Numbered from the stretch's first letter, positions 1-8,319 are shown. The stretch: DNA of 64,000 bases from Bhargavaea changchunensis (GCF_042665595.1 NZ_JBHTCT010000035.1:1-64000), one strand, 5' to 3'. A program made the numbers and translations. Notes: a model not told the origin generated them from the sequence alone.

Positions 1-77
1 GCAGCTCGAGGAGGCTAAGGCAACGCCCGCGGTAAGCGAGGGCCCGCAGCGGAAATCCGAAGGATTTTCAGGAATAG
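1..77. repeat. Possible dispersed intergenic repeat remnant
   Basis: The window opens in non-coding, GC-rich sequence containing CGCCCGCGGTAAGCGAGGGC followed by CGCAGCGGAAATCC. From memory, similar 'cccgcggaaagcg...gcagcggaaatc' strings recur between genes in Planococcaceae. Only one copy is present here, so repetition cannot be shown from this window. No gene was recognised in the first 120 bases. Confidence 0.3.
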
Positions 78-124
78 AAAAAACTGCAGACCAAGGAGTA
101 GTTCACTCACTTTGTCTACAGTCT

Positions 125-148
125 GAAACGGCGCCTGGGCGCCGTTTC
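125..148 (-). terminator. Hairpin downstream of hmoB
   Basis: A perfect 10-bp inverted repeat (GAAACGGCGC, 4-nt loop, GCGCCGTTTC) lies 12 bases past the hmoB stop. The T-run on the minus strand is short, so termination may be weak. Confidence 0.6.
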
Positions 149-159
149 CTGATGCCGGC

Positions 160-681
160 TCAGATCTTTTCGTCTTCCGGCTTTTCTGTTTCATATTCAG
201 TGATGTAAGAGGACGCGCTGAAGATGTGCTGTACTTTCTCTGCCGTCGTAGGCTGTTCTTTCCGGTCGTGCGCGCTCTTGAATGCCTGCGAACCCTTCCA
301 CAGTTCGTAGTGGTCTTTCGACTCCCAGGCGGTTACGACGCGATACGTATCGTCCTTGATCGGACGGAGAAGCCGGAAGGTGAGGAAGCCCGGCTGGCCG
401 TCGACCATATTCGCCCGGTTCTGGAAGCGATGCTCGAAGATCGGACGCCCTTCGTCGGTGACCGGGATATTGTTGACGATATAATACCCGTGCTTGGCAA
501 GCGGGCCGCTTGCGCCGATCACTTCATAGCGTTTCGGCGTCTGGAAAACGCTCTTGCCCTCCGTCTCGTGCAGAAGAAGCGAGTTCCCCGCACCGTGGAG
601 GAGCACCATGTTTTCCCCGTTATGCTTTTCTTTGATTTTCTCCATGAATTCCGGCGTACCGGATGTGGTGTACAAGTTCAT
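160..681 (-). CDS. hmoB: HmoB-like haem-degrading monooxygenase (ABM fold)
   Basis: A 173-aa protein with an antibiotic-biosynthesis-monooxygenase (IsdG-like) domain in its C-terminal half. The stretch NRANMVDGQPGFLTFRLLRP (about residues 88-107) is followed by an A-W-E-S-K segment typical of the fold. B. subtilis HmoB (YhgC, 166 aa) has the same layout and also sits beside hemEH. Known members open the haem ring to release iron in the cytoplasm. The start is supported by GGGAGGT 8 bases upstream of the ATG. The gene is divergent from hemE, so haem synthesis and breakdown genes share this locus. Family call firm; exact reaction products not inferable. Confidence 0.85.
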   Translation of the reverse strand: MNLYTTSGTPEFMEKIKEKHNGENMVLLHGAGNSLLLHETEGKSVFQTPKRYEVIGASGPLAKHGYYIVNNIPVTDEGRPIFEHRFQNRANMVDGQPGFLTFRLLRPIKDDTYRVVTAWESKDHYELWKGSQAFKSAHDRKEQPTTAEKVQHIFSASSYITEYETEKPEDEKI

Positions 682-804
682 TTGACATACCTCCCGTATC
701 TACCTATCCTGCATTAATTTTCCCACAGCCGGGCCGGTTAAAACAAGTGTGACCAATCCTTGACAAGATATATGTCCGAACCGTGTCGGGAAAGGTTAAA
801 TTCT

Positions 805-833
805 ATGACATTTGCCTCTCCAATCTATACAAT
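805..833 (+). promoter_or_regulatory. Candidate sigma-A promoter of hemEH
   Basis: ATGACA (805-810), a 17-base spacer and TACAAT (828-833) lie about 60 bases before the hemE start. Each hexamer has one mismatch to consensus. Confidence 0.55.
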
Positions 834-892
834 AAATGATGGACAGCCTATAGTTAAAACGGAATGATTACGAAGAAAGTAGGAATCATGAC

Positions 893-1933
893 ATGACCAA
901 GTTTAACGACACGCTGCTTCGCGCAGCCCGCGGGGAGAAAACGGAACACACACCGGTCTGGTTTATGCGCCAGGCGGGACGTTCCCAGCCGGAATACCGG
1001 AAGCTGAAGGAAAAGTACTCGCTGGAGGAAATTACCCACCAGCCGGAGCTTTGTGCCTATGTGACGAAGCTCCCGGTCGACCAGTACAACGTCGATGGGG
1101 CGATCCTCTACAAGGATATCGTCACCCCGCTCGCAGGCATCGGGGTGGATGTGAAGATCAAGTCCGGCGTCGGCCCGGTGATCTCCAACCCGATCCGCTC
1201 CCGCGCGGATATCGACCGCCTCGGCGAGTTCCATGCCGAAGAACAGGTGCCGTACGTGCTTGAGACCATAAAAATCCTGACAGAGGAGCAGCTGGACGTG
1301 CCATTGATCGGCTTTGCGGGTGCGCCGTTCACCTTGGCAAGCTATATGATCGAGGGCGGTCCGTCCCGCAGCTACAACCTCACAAAATCGTTCATGGTGT
1401 CGGAGCCGGAAGCCTGGCAGGCACTCATGGATAAACTCGCGGATATGGACATCGCTTACCTGAAGGCGCAAATCGCCGCAGGCGCGAAAATTGTTCAGGT
1501 GTTCGACTCGTGGGTCGGCGCATTGAGCGTGGCTGATTACCGCCGGTTCATCAAGCCGACGATGACTCGCATCGTCTCCGAAGTGAAAAAGACCGGCGTT
1601 CCGGTGATCACGTTCGGCGTCGGGGCAAGTCACCTGGCCAATGAATGGAACGACCTGCCTGTTGATGTCGTCGGCCTCGACTGGCGCCTCCCGATCAGAG
1701 AAGCAGGGGAGCGCGGCATCCAAAAGCCGGTCATGGGCAACCTGGACCCGACACTCCTGATTGCAGACTGGGACGTTATCGAAGAACGGGCGAAGGAAAT
1801 CGTCGAGCAGGGCGTCGAACACGGCGCGCACATCTTCAACCTCGGCCATGGCGTCTTCCCGGACGTCCAGCCGGCGACACTCAAGAAGCTGACAGAGTTC
1901 GTCCACACGTACTCTGCGCAACTGAGAAAATAA
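893..1933 (+). CDS. hemE: Uroporphyrinogen decarboxylase
   Basis: A 346-aa cytoplasmic enzyme that removes four carboxyl groups from uroporphyrinogen III to give coproporphyrinogen III. The family signature PVWFMRQAGR is at residues 21-30 (substrate-binding Arg26 and Arg30), GFAGAPFTLASYMIEGG is near 140, and NLGHGVFPD lies near the C-terminus. Length matches the family. An ATG five bases earlier is closed at once by a stop, so 893 is the start, preceded by a modest AGGA. hemH follows after 30 bases in the same operon. Confidence 0.97.
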   Translation: MTKFNDTLLRAARGEKTEHTPVWFMRQAGRSQPEYRKLKEKYSLEEITHQPELCAYVTKLPVDQYNVDGAILYKDIVTPLAGIGVDVKIKSGVGPVISNPIRSRADIDRLGEFHAEEQVPYVLETIKILTEEQLDVPLIGFAGAPFTLASYMIEGGPSRSYNLTKSFMVSEPEAWQALMDKLADMDIAYLKAQIAAGAKIVQVFDSWVGALSVADYRRFIKPTMTRIVSEVKKTGVPVITFGVGASHLANEWNDLPVDVVGLDWRLPIREAGERGIQKPVMGNLDPTLLIADWDVIEERAKEIVEQGVEHGAHIFNLGHGVFPDVQPATLKKLTEFVHTYSAQLRK

Positions 1934-1963
1934 CCTAAACTCCTTAACTGGAAGGTGAAACGA

Positions 1964-2893
1964 ATGGCGAAAAAGACGATGGGCCTTCTCGTCATGGCCT
2001 ATGGAACCCCTTATAAGGAAGAAGACATCGAACCGTATTACACGCATATCCGCCGCGGCCGTCCGCCTGCGCCGGAGCAGCTCCAGGACCTGAAGGACCG
2101 CTACGAGGCGATCGGCGGAATATCCCCGCTCGCCAAGACGACCGACGAGCAGGCTGAAGCACTCGGCAAGCGGCTCAACGAAGTGCAGGACGACATCGAG
2201 TTCAAGGTGTATGTCGGCCTGAAGCACATCCACCCGTTCATCGAGGACACAGTGGAGAAGATGCATGAAGACGGCATTACAGAGGCGGTCACAATTGTCC
2301 TGGCACCGCACTACTCGACCTTCTCCGTCGAGTCGTACACCAAGCGCGCAAAGGAAAAAGCGGCGGAACTCGGCGATATGCAGATCCATTCCGTCAAGGA
2401 CTTCTACCGCCAGCCGAAGTTCATCCAGTACTGGGAAGAGAAGATCCGTGAAGCATACGAGTCGATGACGGAAGAAGAACGCGAAAATGCGTGCCTTGTC
2501 GTCTCCGCGCACTCGCTTCCTGAGAAGATCAAGGAACACGGCGATCCGTATCCGGACCAGCTGGACGAGACTGCGAAGCTGGTTGCGGAAGCGGCTGACG
2601 TGAAGACTTACGCGGTCGGCTGGCAGTCCGAGGGCAATACGCCTGACCCATGGCTCGGCCCGGACGTCCAGGACCTGACGCGCGACCTTCACAAGGAACA
2701 CGGCTACAAGGCATTCGTCTACACGCCGCTCGGATTTGTCGCGGAGCACCTCGAAGTGCTCTACGACAATGACTACGAGTGTAAAGTCGTCTGCGATGAA
2801 GTCGGCGCTTCCTACTACCGTCCGGAAATGCCAAAAACGCACCCGCTGTTTGTTGATGCGATGGCAGACGCTGTCATGGACGTACTGAAATAA
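1964..2893 (+). CDS. hemH: Coproporphyrin/protohaem ferrochelatase
   Basis: A 309-aa ferrochelatase that inserts iron into the porphyrin (coproporphyrin III in the Firmicute route). His183 in SAHSLP and Glu264 in AEHLEVLYDNDYEC fall at the same numbers as the iron/porphyrin residues of B. subtilis HemH. The N-terminal LLVMAYGTP and YTHIRRGRPP are typical. An in-frame GTG at 1955 is part of the Shine-Dalgarno GGAAGGTG, so the ATG at 1964 (6-base spacing) is preferred. In B. subtilis the oxidase gene hemY follows directly. Here the operon ends at a terminator. Confidence 0.96.
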   Translation: MAKKTMGLLVMAYGTPYKEEDIEPYYTHIRRGRPPAPEQLQDLKDRYEAIGGISPLAKTTDEQAEALGKRLNEVQDDIEFKVYVGLKHIHPFIEDTVEKMHEDGITEAVTIVLAPHYSTFSVESYTKRAKEKAAELGDMQIHSVKDFYRQPKFIQYWEEKIREAYESMTEEERENACLVVSAHSLPEKIKEHGDPYPDQLDETAKLVAEAADVKTYAVGWQSEGNTPDPWLGPDVQDLTRDLHKEHGYKAFVYTPLGFVAEHLEVLYDNDYECKVVCDEVGASYYRPEMPKTHPLFVDAMADAVMDVLK

Positions 2894-2903
2894 GAAATGA
2901 GGG

Positions 2904-2938
2904 AATCGGGAACGGCTATGTGCCGTTCCCGATTTTTC
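2904..2938 (+). terminator. Terminator of hemEH
   Basis: A 13-bp perfect stem (AATCGGGAACGGC, 5-nt loop, complement) runs into TTTTT shortly after the hemH stop. Confidence 0.9.
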
Positions 2939-2999
2939 GTTGGTCCTCTATCTGTTTCTTTATTAAGATGGACATAAAGGAAACAAGGAGGAGATTGAG

Positions 3000-3485
3000 A
3001 TGATCACGGATGTGGATTTGAAGCATTTGCGGCGTTGTGTAGAGTTGGCGGAAACAGCGCTGGAGAAAGGGGACGAGCCATTCGGTTCGGTCCTTGTCTC
3101 CGCCGGCGGGGAAGTGCTTGCCGAAGACCATAACCACGTGGCAGGGGGCGATCATACCCAGCACCCGGAATTCGCGCTGGCGCGTTGGGCGGCGGAAAAC
3201 ATGACACCCGAAGAAAGAAGCGGGGCGACCGTCTATACATCCGGTGAACACTGCCCGATGTGCGCCGCGGCACACGGCTGGGTCGGCTTGGGCCGCATCG
3301 TCTATGCTTCTTCTTCGCAGCAGCTGGCAGAATGGCTCGCTGAACTGGGCGTCGCTCCTTCGCGTGTCCGGAACCTTTCCATACAGGAAGTGATCCGGGA
3401 TGCTCAAGTAGACGGGCCGGTTCCGGAACTCGCGGAACAGGTACGGGAGCTGCATCGTGAGCTTCACAGTAAGGCGGGAAGGTGA
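3000..3485 (+). CDS. Nucleoside/guanine deaminase-like protein (CDA fold)
   Basis: A 161-aa zinc deaminase of the cytidine/deoxycytidylate deaminase superfamily. THPEFAL-type H-P-E (about residues 55-57: zinc His and catalytic Glu) and HCPMCAAAH (the two zinc cysteines, about 83-86) are both present. The size matches small guanine or nucleoside deaminases. It could be a guanine deaminase or an uncharacterised nucleobase deaminase; the substrate cannot be read from sequence. The ATG follows AAGGAGG at good spacing. It occupies the place hemY holds in B. subtilis but lies behind the hemEH terminator, so it is probably transcribed alone. Confidence 0.8.
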   Translation: MITDVDLKHLRRCVELAETALEKGDEPFGSVLVSAGGEVLAEDHNHVAGGDHTQHPEFALARWAAENMTPEERSGATVYTSGEHCPMCAAAHGWVGLGRIVYASSSQQLAEWLAELGVAPSRVRNLSIQEVIRDAQVDGPVPELAEQVRELHRELHSKAGR

Positions 3486-3529
3486 TAAGGGATTTTTGCG
3501 ATTAGGATGTTTTAATTCCGGATCTACGG

Positions 3530-3692
3530 TTTCGTCCTTCATGGTCGGAGTCTCGTCATTCAAGGCCTCAGTTTCGTCATTCGTGGCCCTAATTTCGTCA
3601 TTCGCACGGCCGGATCCAGCGAATGACGAAATGATCTGGATGAATGACGAAATCAGACGGTCGAATGACGAAACCTAACCGCTGAATGCGGA
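3530..3692. repeat. 21-bp phased inverted double array, family A
   Basis: Four copies of TCGTCATTC-like 9-mers start at 3532, 3553, 3574 and 3595. After a 17-base gap, four copies of the reverse complement GAATGACGA start at 3621, 3642, 3663 and 3684. All steps are exactly 21 bp. The 12-base spacers differ from unit to unit and are not complementary across the array. The outermost units are the most degenerate. The array lies between the deaminase gene and the convergent LytTR gene. ORFs read through it are artefacts of a period divisible by three. Confidence 0.85.
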
Positions 3693-3718
3693 AATTGATT
3701 AAAAATCTTACGTACGAG

Positions 3719-3752
3719 AAACGCCGTTCCGGACATGCCGGAACGGCGTTTT
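3719..3752. terminator. Bidirectional terminator
   Basis: A 13-bp perfect stem (AACGCCGTTCCGG, 5-nt loop, complement) is flanked by AAA and TTT between the convergent deaminase and LytTR genes. Confidence 0.8.
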
Positions 3753-3757
3753 CCATT

Positions 3758-4411
3758 TCAGAATCCGAGAACTTTCCTGAGCGTGGGGGCATGGGTCTGG
3801 CTGACCGGGATTTCCGATCCGTCCGATGTCGTGATGAGGAGTCCCGAGGTGAAGTCGTCTTTGCGGATGCGGCTGATGAAGTCCGTGTTGATGAGATAGG
3901 AGCGGTGCACCCGGAGGAAGGAGCCCGACAATTCCGCCTCCAGCTGTTTGAGTGTCCGGGTGGAGGCGAATTCTTCCCCGTCCGCATAGAACCAGGTTTT
4001 CTTGTCCGCGCTTTCGATGTGTGTGATGCGGCTGACGGAGACCGGCACCCAGTCTTCATCATTGCGGCCGGTCAGGTAACGGATCGGGGCGGCCTTCTCC
4101 GTTTTCTTTTCCTCGGGCAGGAGGATGATCACGGCACCCGGCAACGAATCAATTTCCACCGGATAGCCGATTCCATAATAGGAAGAGTCACGGTCGGGGA
4201 AGGACAGCCGGTCTTCCGCGCGCCGTCCTGTCTGCAACACCCGGTGGGCAATGTCCCCCGGAGTGACGGGATGGCCGGTGGCGAGCGGGATGTCCAGGCC
4301 CCGCTGGTCCAGATGAATGTAATGGCCGTCTGCCGCCACGGCAAATGCCGCCTTTTCCGGAATCCACTCACAAGCAAATTGCGCCAACTGTTCTAACACA
4401 CCGTTTTTCAT
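3758..4411 (-). CDS. LytTR-family transcriptional regulator with PAS-like N-terminus
   Basis: A 217-aa protein. The C-terminal half (about 120-215) is a LytTR DNA-binding domain: VSRITHIESADKKTWFYADG, then FLRVHRSYLINTDFISRI. The N-terminal 100 residues lack a receiver aspartate motif and look like a small ligand-sensing (PAS-like) domain. Start: GGAGGAG five bases before the ATG at 4411 makes MKNGVLEQ the likely N-terminus. In-frame ATG/TTG codons further upstream have weaker sites. It is divergent from aceA-aceB, so control of the glyoxylate shunt by an intracellular metabolite is a reasonable inference, though unproven. Confidence 0.85.
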   Translation of the reverse strand: MKNGVLEQLAQFACEWIPEKAAFAVAADGHYIHLDQRGLDIPLATGHPVTPGDIAHRVLQTGRRAEDRLSFPDRDSSYYGIGYPVEIDSLPGAVIILLPEEKKTEKAAPIRYLTGRNDEDWVPVSVSRITHIESADKKTWFYADGEEFASTRTLKQLEAELSGSFLRVHRSYLINTDFISRIRKDDFTSGLLITTSDGSEIPVSQTHAPTLRKVLGF

Positions 4412-4498
4412 CTGATCTCCTCCATTCATCGGCGAACCGCCCATGTTCATCAAAGAATTTCCCTCTTTTGTCCGAAAACCCAGACAAAAAAGACGATT

Positions 4499-4573
4499 CT
4501 GTTATATAGTAAGTTACAACAAAGACAGCTGTTATGAAACAGTCAAAAAGAACTATTTTATAACAGCGTTAAT
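4499..4573. promoter_or_regulatory. Repeat-rich LytTR/aceA control region
   Basis: CTGTTAT occurs at 4499 and 4529, and its inverse ATAACAG at 4560. Further GTTA half-sites are at 4513 and 4568. LytTR proteins bind imperfect direct repeats around a GTT core, so this is a candidate operator. The spacing does not match the usual 21-22 bp cleanly and no clear -35/-10 pair is visible. Confidence 0.35.
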
Positions 4574-4599
4574 AAAACCCTCTGAAAGGTGTGTATCGG

Positions 4600-5877
4600 A
4601 TGACTACAAAACAGGCGGAAATCGAACAGATTGAAATGGGATGGCAGGATGAGCGGTGGAACGGAATCACACGGCCTTACACGGCGGAAGATGTGTACCG
4701 CCTCCGCGGCTCCGTCCAGATTGAACATACGCTCGCAAAGCGCGGAGCGGCACGGCTCTGGAAATCCCTTCAGGAACAACCGTTCATCAACGCACTCGGC
4801 GCACTCACCGGGAACCAGGCGATGCAGCAGGTCAAAGCAGGACTGCAGGCCATCTACCTGAGCGGCTGGCAGGTCGCAGCTGACGCGAACATCTCCGGCC
4901 ATATGTACCCTGACCAGAGCCTTTACCCGGCAAACAGCGTGCCGCATGTCGTCAAGCGCATCAATCAGGCGCTCCAACGCGCAGACCAGATCGACCGCGC
5001 GGAAGGCCGTGAAGGATTTGACTGGTTCGCGCCGATCGTCGCGGACGCGGAAGCCGGATTCGGCGGACCGCTCAACGTCTTTGAACTGATGAAAGGCATG
5101 ATTGAATCTGGAGCTGCCGGCGTCCACTTCGAGGACCAGCTCGCGTCCGAGAAGAAATGCGGACACCTCGGCGGCAAGGTCCTTCTCCCGACGCAGAACG
5201 CAGTCAAAAACCTGATCTCTGCCCGTCTGGCGGCAGACGTCATGGGCGTCCCGACCATCATCATCGCCCGCACCGATGCGGATGCGGCCGACCTGATCAC
5301 AAGCGACATCGACCCTGCGGACCACGAGTTCATCAAAGGAGAGCGCACGCCGGAAGGCTTCTACCGCACACGTGCCGGCATCGACCAGGCGATTGCACGC
5401 GGCCTCGCCTACGCGCAGTATGCCGACCTGATCTGGTGCGAGACATCCAAGCCGTCTCTTGAAGAAGCGAAAAAGTTCGCCGATGCAATCCATGAGAAGT
5501 TCCCGGGTAAGATGCTCGCGTACAACTGCTCGCCATCATTCAACTGGGAAGCGAACCTCGACAAGGAAACGATTGCCGAGTACCAGCGCGAAATCGCGAA
5601 GATGGGCTACAAGTTCCAGTTCGTCACGCTCGCCGGTTTCCACTCGCTGAACCACAGCATGTTCGAACTGGCAAATGCGTACAAGGATGAAGGCATGGCA
5701 GCCTACTCCCGTCTCCAGCAGGCCGAGTTTGCCAGCGAGGAAAAAGGCTACACGGCGACACGCCACCAGCGCGAAGTCGGCACCGGTTACTTCGACGAAG
5801 TCGCGCAGGTCATTTCCGGCGGCCAGTCGTCGACAACCGCGATGGCAGGGTCCACGGAAACCGCGCAGTTCGCATAA
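4600..5877 (+). CDS. aceA: Isocitrate lyase
   Basis: A 425-aa cytoplasmic enzyme cleaving isocitrate to succinate and glyoxylate. The catalytic KKCGH loop is present, with Cys187, as are IARTDADAA and YNCSPSFNW. Length matches bacterial isocitrate lyases. A GTG at 4591 overlaps the ribosome site AAAGGTG, so the ATG at 4600 (8-base spacing) is preferred. aceB begins 18 bases downstream. Together they let the cell grow on acetate or fatty acids, consistent with the fatty-acid activation genes elsewhere in the window. Confidence 0.97.
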   Translation: MTTKQAEIEQIEMGWQDERWNGITRPYTAEDVYRLRGSVQIEHTLAKRGAARLWKSLQEQPFINALGALTGNQAMQQVKAGLQAIYLSGWQVAADANISGHMYPDQSLYPANSVPHVVKRINQALQRADQIDRAEGREGFDWFAPIVADAEAGFGGPLNVFELMKGMIESGAAGVHFEDQLASEKKCGHLGGKVLLPTQNAVKNLISARLAADVMGVPTIIIARTDADAADLITSDIDPADHEFIKGERTPEGFYRTRAGIDQAIARGLAYAQYADLIWCETSKPSLEEAKKFADAIHEKFPGKMLAYNCSPSFNWEANLDKETIAEYQREIAKMGYKFQFVTLAGFHSLNHSMFELANAYKDEGMAAYSRLQQAEFASEEKGYTATRHQREVGTGYFDEVAQVISGGQSSTTAMAGSTETAQFA

Positions 5878-5895
5878 GGGAAGGAGCGGGTGTAC

Positions 5896-7506
5896 ATGAC
5901 GACAAACGAAACGGCAAGGGAGCGGCAAGTCAATGTCACGGGCGGCCGGACGCCGTCCTCGGATACGATTCTGACCGAAGACGTACTCCGCTTTATCGGC
6001 GAACTGCATGAGCGGTTCAACAACCGGCGGCTTGAATTGCTGGAAAAGCGGATGGAGCGCCAGGCAAGGTTTGATGCGGGGGAGCAACCGGACTTTCTTC
6101 CAGAGACGGAACAGATCAGGGAGGGTGATTGGGAAGTCGCCCCGATCCCTGACGACCTGAAGGACCGCCGGGTGGAAATCACCGGTCCGGTCGAGAGGAA
6201 GATGGTCATCAACGCGCTGAACTCCGGTGCGAAGACCTTTATGGCTTGCTTCGAGGACGCCACCTCCCCGACATGGGAAAACATGATCGAGGGCCAGAAG
6301 AATATGCATGATGCCGTACGGCGGACGATTTCCTACACCCGTCCGTCCGACGGCAAGGAATATAAACTGAACGACGAGACGGCGGTCCTGATTGTCCGAC
6401 CGCGCGGGTGGCATCTGGAAGAGCGCCATGTCACGGTCGGCGGGGAGCCGGTGTCCGGCAGCTTGTTCGACTTCGGGCTCTTCTTCTATCACAACGCGAA
6501 AGAACAGATCGCCCGCGGAACGGGGCCGTATTTCTACCTTCCGAAGGTGGAAAGCCACCTGGAGGCACGCCTCTGGAATGATGTCTTCACCTATGCACAG
6601 GAGCGACTCGCCATCCCTCATGGCACGATCCGGGCCACTGTCCTGATCGAGACGATCCTCGCCGCATTCGAAATGGATGAAATCCTCTATGAACTGCGTG
6701 ACCACGCGGCAGGGCTCAACTGCGGACGCTGGGACTATATCTTCAGCTTCCTGAAGCGGTTCCGGAACCAGGACGGTGTGCTGCTTCCGGACCGCGGCCA
6801 GGTCACGATGACAGCGCCGTTTATGAGGGCCTACACCCAACTGTGCATCAAGACGTGCCATAAGCGCGGCGCGATGGCGATCGGCGGCATGGCGGCCCAG
6901 ATCCCTGTCAAGGGCGATGAAGAAGCCAACGCAGATGCTTTCAACAAAGTCGCCGAAGACAAACGGCGCGAGGCGTCCGACGGCCATGACGGCACTTGGG
7001 TCGCGCATCCCGGCCTCGTCCCGGTCGCGATGAAGGAGTTCAATGCCGTCATCGGCGACGAACAGAATCAGGTGGACCGGAAGCGGGAAGACGTCCAAGT
7101 GACCGGCCGGGATCTGCTTCAAGTACCGGACGGGACCATCACGGAAGGCGGCATCCGGACGAACATCAACGTCGGCATCCGCTATATCGCAGCCTGGCTT
7201 TGCGGCAGCGGGGCGGTCCCGATCAACAACCTGATGGAAGACGCCGCGACGGCTGAAATCTCCCGCTCGCAGATCTGGCAATGGATCCGCCACCCGGAGG
7301 CACGTCTCGATGACGGCAGGGAAATCACAGAAAGCCTATTCCGGCAGCTGCTTCAAGAGGAACTGTGGAAAATCCGAAAGTCGGAAGGCGCGGAACGGTT
7401 CACAGAAGGACGTTTCCAGGAAGCCGCCGACCTGTTCAAGGAACTCACGGAAAACGACGACTTTGAAGAATTCCTGACCGTGCCGGGATACGGCCGGCTG
7501 GCATAA
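5896..7506 (+). CDS. aceB: Malate synthase A
   Basis: A 536-aa enzyme condensing glyoxylate with acetyl-CoA to malate. GAMAIGGMAAQIPVK and DGTWVAHPGLVP, both family landmarks, are visible, as is LPKVESHLEARLWNDVF. Length is typical of isoform A. AAGGAG stands 9 bases before the ATG; a GTG two codons earlier is too close to it. Same operon as aceA. Confidence 0.96.
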   Translation: MTTNETARERQVNVTGGRTPSSDTILTEDVLRFIGELHERFNNRRLELLEKRMERQARFDAGEQPDFLPETEQIREGDWEVAPIPDDLKDRRVEITGPVERKMVINALNSGAKTFMACFEDATSPTWENMIEGQKNMHDAVRRTISYTRPSDGKEYKLNDETAVLIVRPRGWHLEERHVTVGGEPVSGSLFDFGLFFYHNAKEQIARGTGPYFYLPKVESHLEARLWNDVFTYAQERLAIPHGTIRATVLIETILAAFEMDEILYELRDHAAGLNCGRWDYIFSFLKRFRNQDGVLLPDRGQVTMTAPFMRAYTQLCIKTCHKRGAMAIGGMAAQIPVKGDEEANADAFNKVAEDKRREASDGHDGTWVAHPGLVPVAMKEFNAVIGDEQNQVDRKREDVQVTGRDLLQVPDGTITEGGIRTNINVGIRYIAAWLCGSGAVPINNLMEDAATAEISRSQIWQWIRHPEARLDDGREITESLFRQLLQEELWKIRKSEGAERFTEGRFQEAADLFKELTENDDFEEFLTVPGYGRLA

Positions 7507-7533
7507 CCCCAAACCCATAAGGAGGAGATCTAA

Positions 7534-7662
7534 ATGATGAAAAACCAGCAGAAGATCGAAAAGTCCCGGAAGATCTGTGTCGAGTGCGGTTGTGAAATCG
7601 TTGAGAAAGTCGAGTCCCTCCATCACGAATGCGAACGCTGCGTCGGGAAATCGGAGCAGTAA
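7534..7662 (+). CDS. 42-aa Cys-pair (zinc-ribbon-like) protein
   Basis: A very small protein, MMKNQQKIEKSRKICVECGC to its midpoint, then a second pair C-E-R-C near the end with two histidines before it. The CxxC...CxxC layout suggests a structural zinc. A strong GGAGGAG lies 8 bases upstream of the ATG. It follows aceB by 27 bases and ends before a terminator, so it is probably co-transcribed with aceAB. It resembles YhfH-type mini proteins in layout but not closely in sequence. Function unknown. Confidence 0.7.
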   Translation: MMKNQQKIEKSRKICVECGCEIVEKVESLHHECERCVGKSEQ

Positions 7663-7675
7663 ATGAAATAACGGG

Positions 7676-7710
7676 GAGCCGTCATCTTAGATGACGGCTC
7701 CTATTAGTTT
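7676..7710 (+). terminator. Terminator of aceAB operon
   Basis: A 10-bp perfect stem GAGCCGTCAT/ATGACGGCTC with a 5-nt loop is followed by a T-rich run. Its 3' arm contains the only usable start codon of the next ORF. Confidence 0.75.
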
Positions 7711-8212
7711 TAATTTAAAGGGAAATTCTGTATGGGACCAGAATGCTATACCAAACGATTCATCGAAAGGTGGGACTATTATTGAGATTTTGCAGGCCTG
7801 GCAGCCCGTCACTTATTTGAAAGGAAGAAGTCTAGGGGACTTGGGTTTTTTTGAAGTCCTCACCCATTTTGATTACCTGAAACTCTCGTTCAGTGACTTG
7901 GCAGACACGAAAGTCGAAGTCATTTACGACCAGCCCGTTTCGCCTGTCGAGTATTACGTTTGGTCTTATCGGTTTTCAACTGAATATGGCAGGTTTGATT
8001 TGCTCAGCAAGGAAATGGATCTATCCACCGTAAAAGACGAGAGTTCGCTGTATTTCTATAAAGTCCTGAACTCGGAGTACCTGAAATGGTTCGATCACAA
8101 TCCGCTCATCAACAGAAAGACGTACCCGAAACTGGAGCATCATCTGTACATGAACGGCGATCAGGTCTTTGAAGTCTTGTCCGAATACGAGCCGAGATTT
8201 ATCAGAGTTTAA
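7691..8212 (+). CDS. Uncharacterised 173-aa protein, low GC
   Basis: An open frame of 173 aa with no recognised motif. It is rich in aromatic and acidic residues (for example YYVWSYRF, LYFYKVL) and has no signal peptide or membrane segment, so it is probably soluble. Base composition is clearly lower in GC than aceB upstream. The only ATG sits inside the 3' arm of the preceding terminator and has no good ribosome site, so the 5' end may have been lost or replaced by recombination. Confidence 0.55.
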   Translation: MTAPISFNLKGNSVWDQNAIPNDSSKGGTIIEILQAWQPVTYLKGRSLGDLGFFEVLTHFDYLKLSFSDLADTKVEVIYDQPVSPVEYYVWSYRFSTEYGRFDLLSKEMDLSTVKDESSLYFYKVLNSEYLKWFDHNPLINRKTYPKLEHHLYMNGDQVFEVLSEYEPRFIRV

Positions 8213-8319
8213 CAACCATCAGGAGAGCTGTACATTTTGTTTTGATGCTTGTTTCCAGTTGTTTAAAGTATGGTCAGGAATGACATCGGCTTCAGGCCCT
8301 GACGTTAGGAGAGTCTTCT

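Noticed and set aside
854..2842. A 662-codon open frame antisense to hemE-hemH
   Set aside because: It mirrors two certain genes, has no ribosome site, and its Arg/Val/Asp-rich product is typical of antisense frames in high-GC DNA.
3457..3678. Plus-strand ORF with a repeated 'SSF' product
   Set aside because: Reads through the end of the deaminase gene and the family A array; not a gene.
5536..7293. A 585-codon open frame antisense to aceA-aceB
   Set aside because: Shadow of the two glyoxylate genes; no motif and no translation signal.
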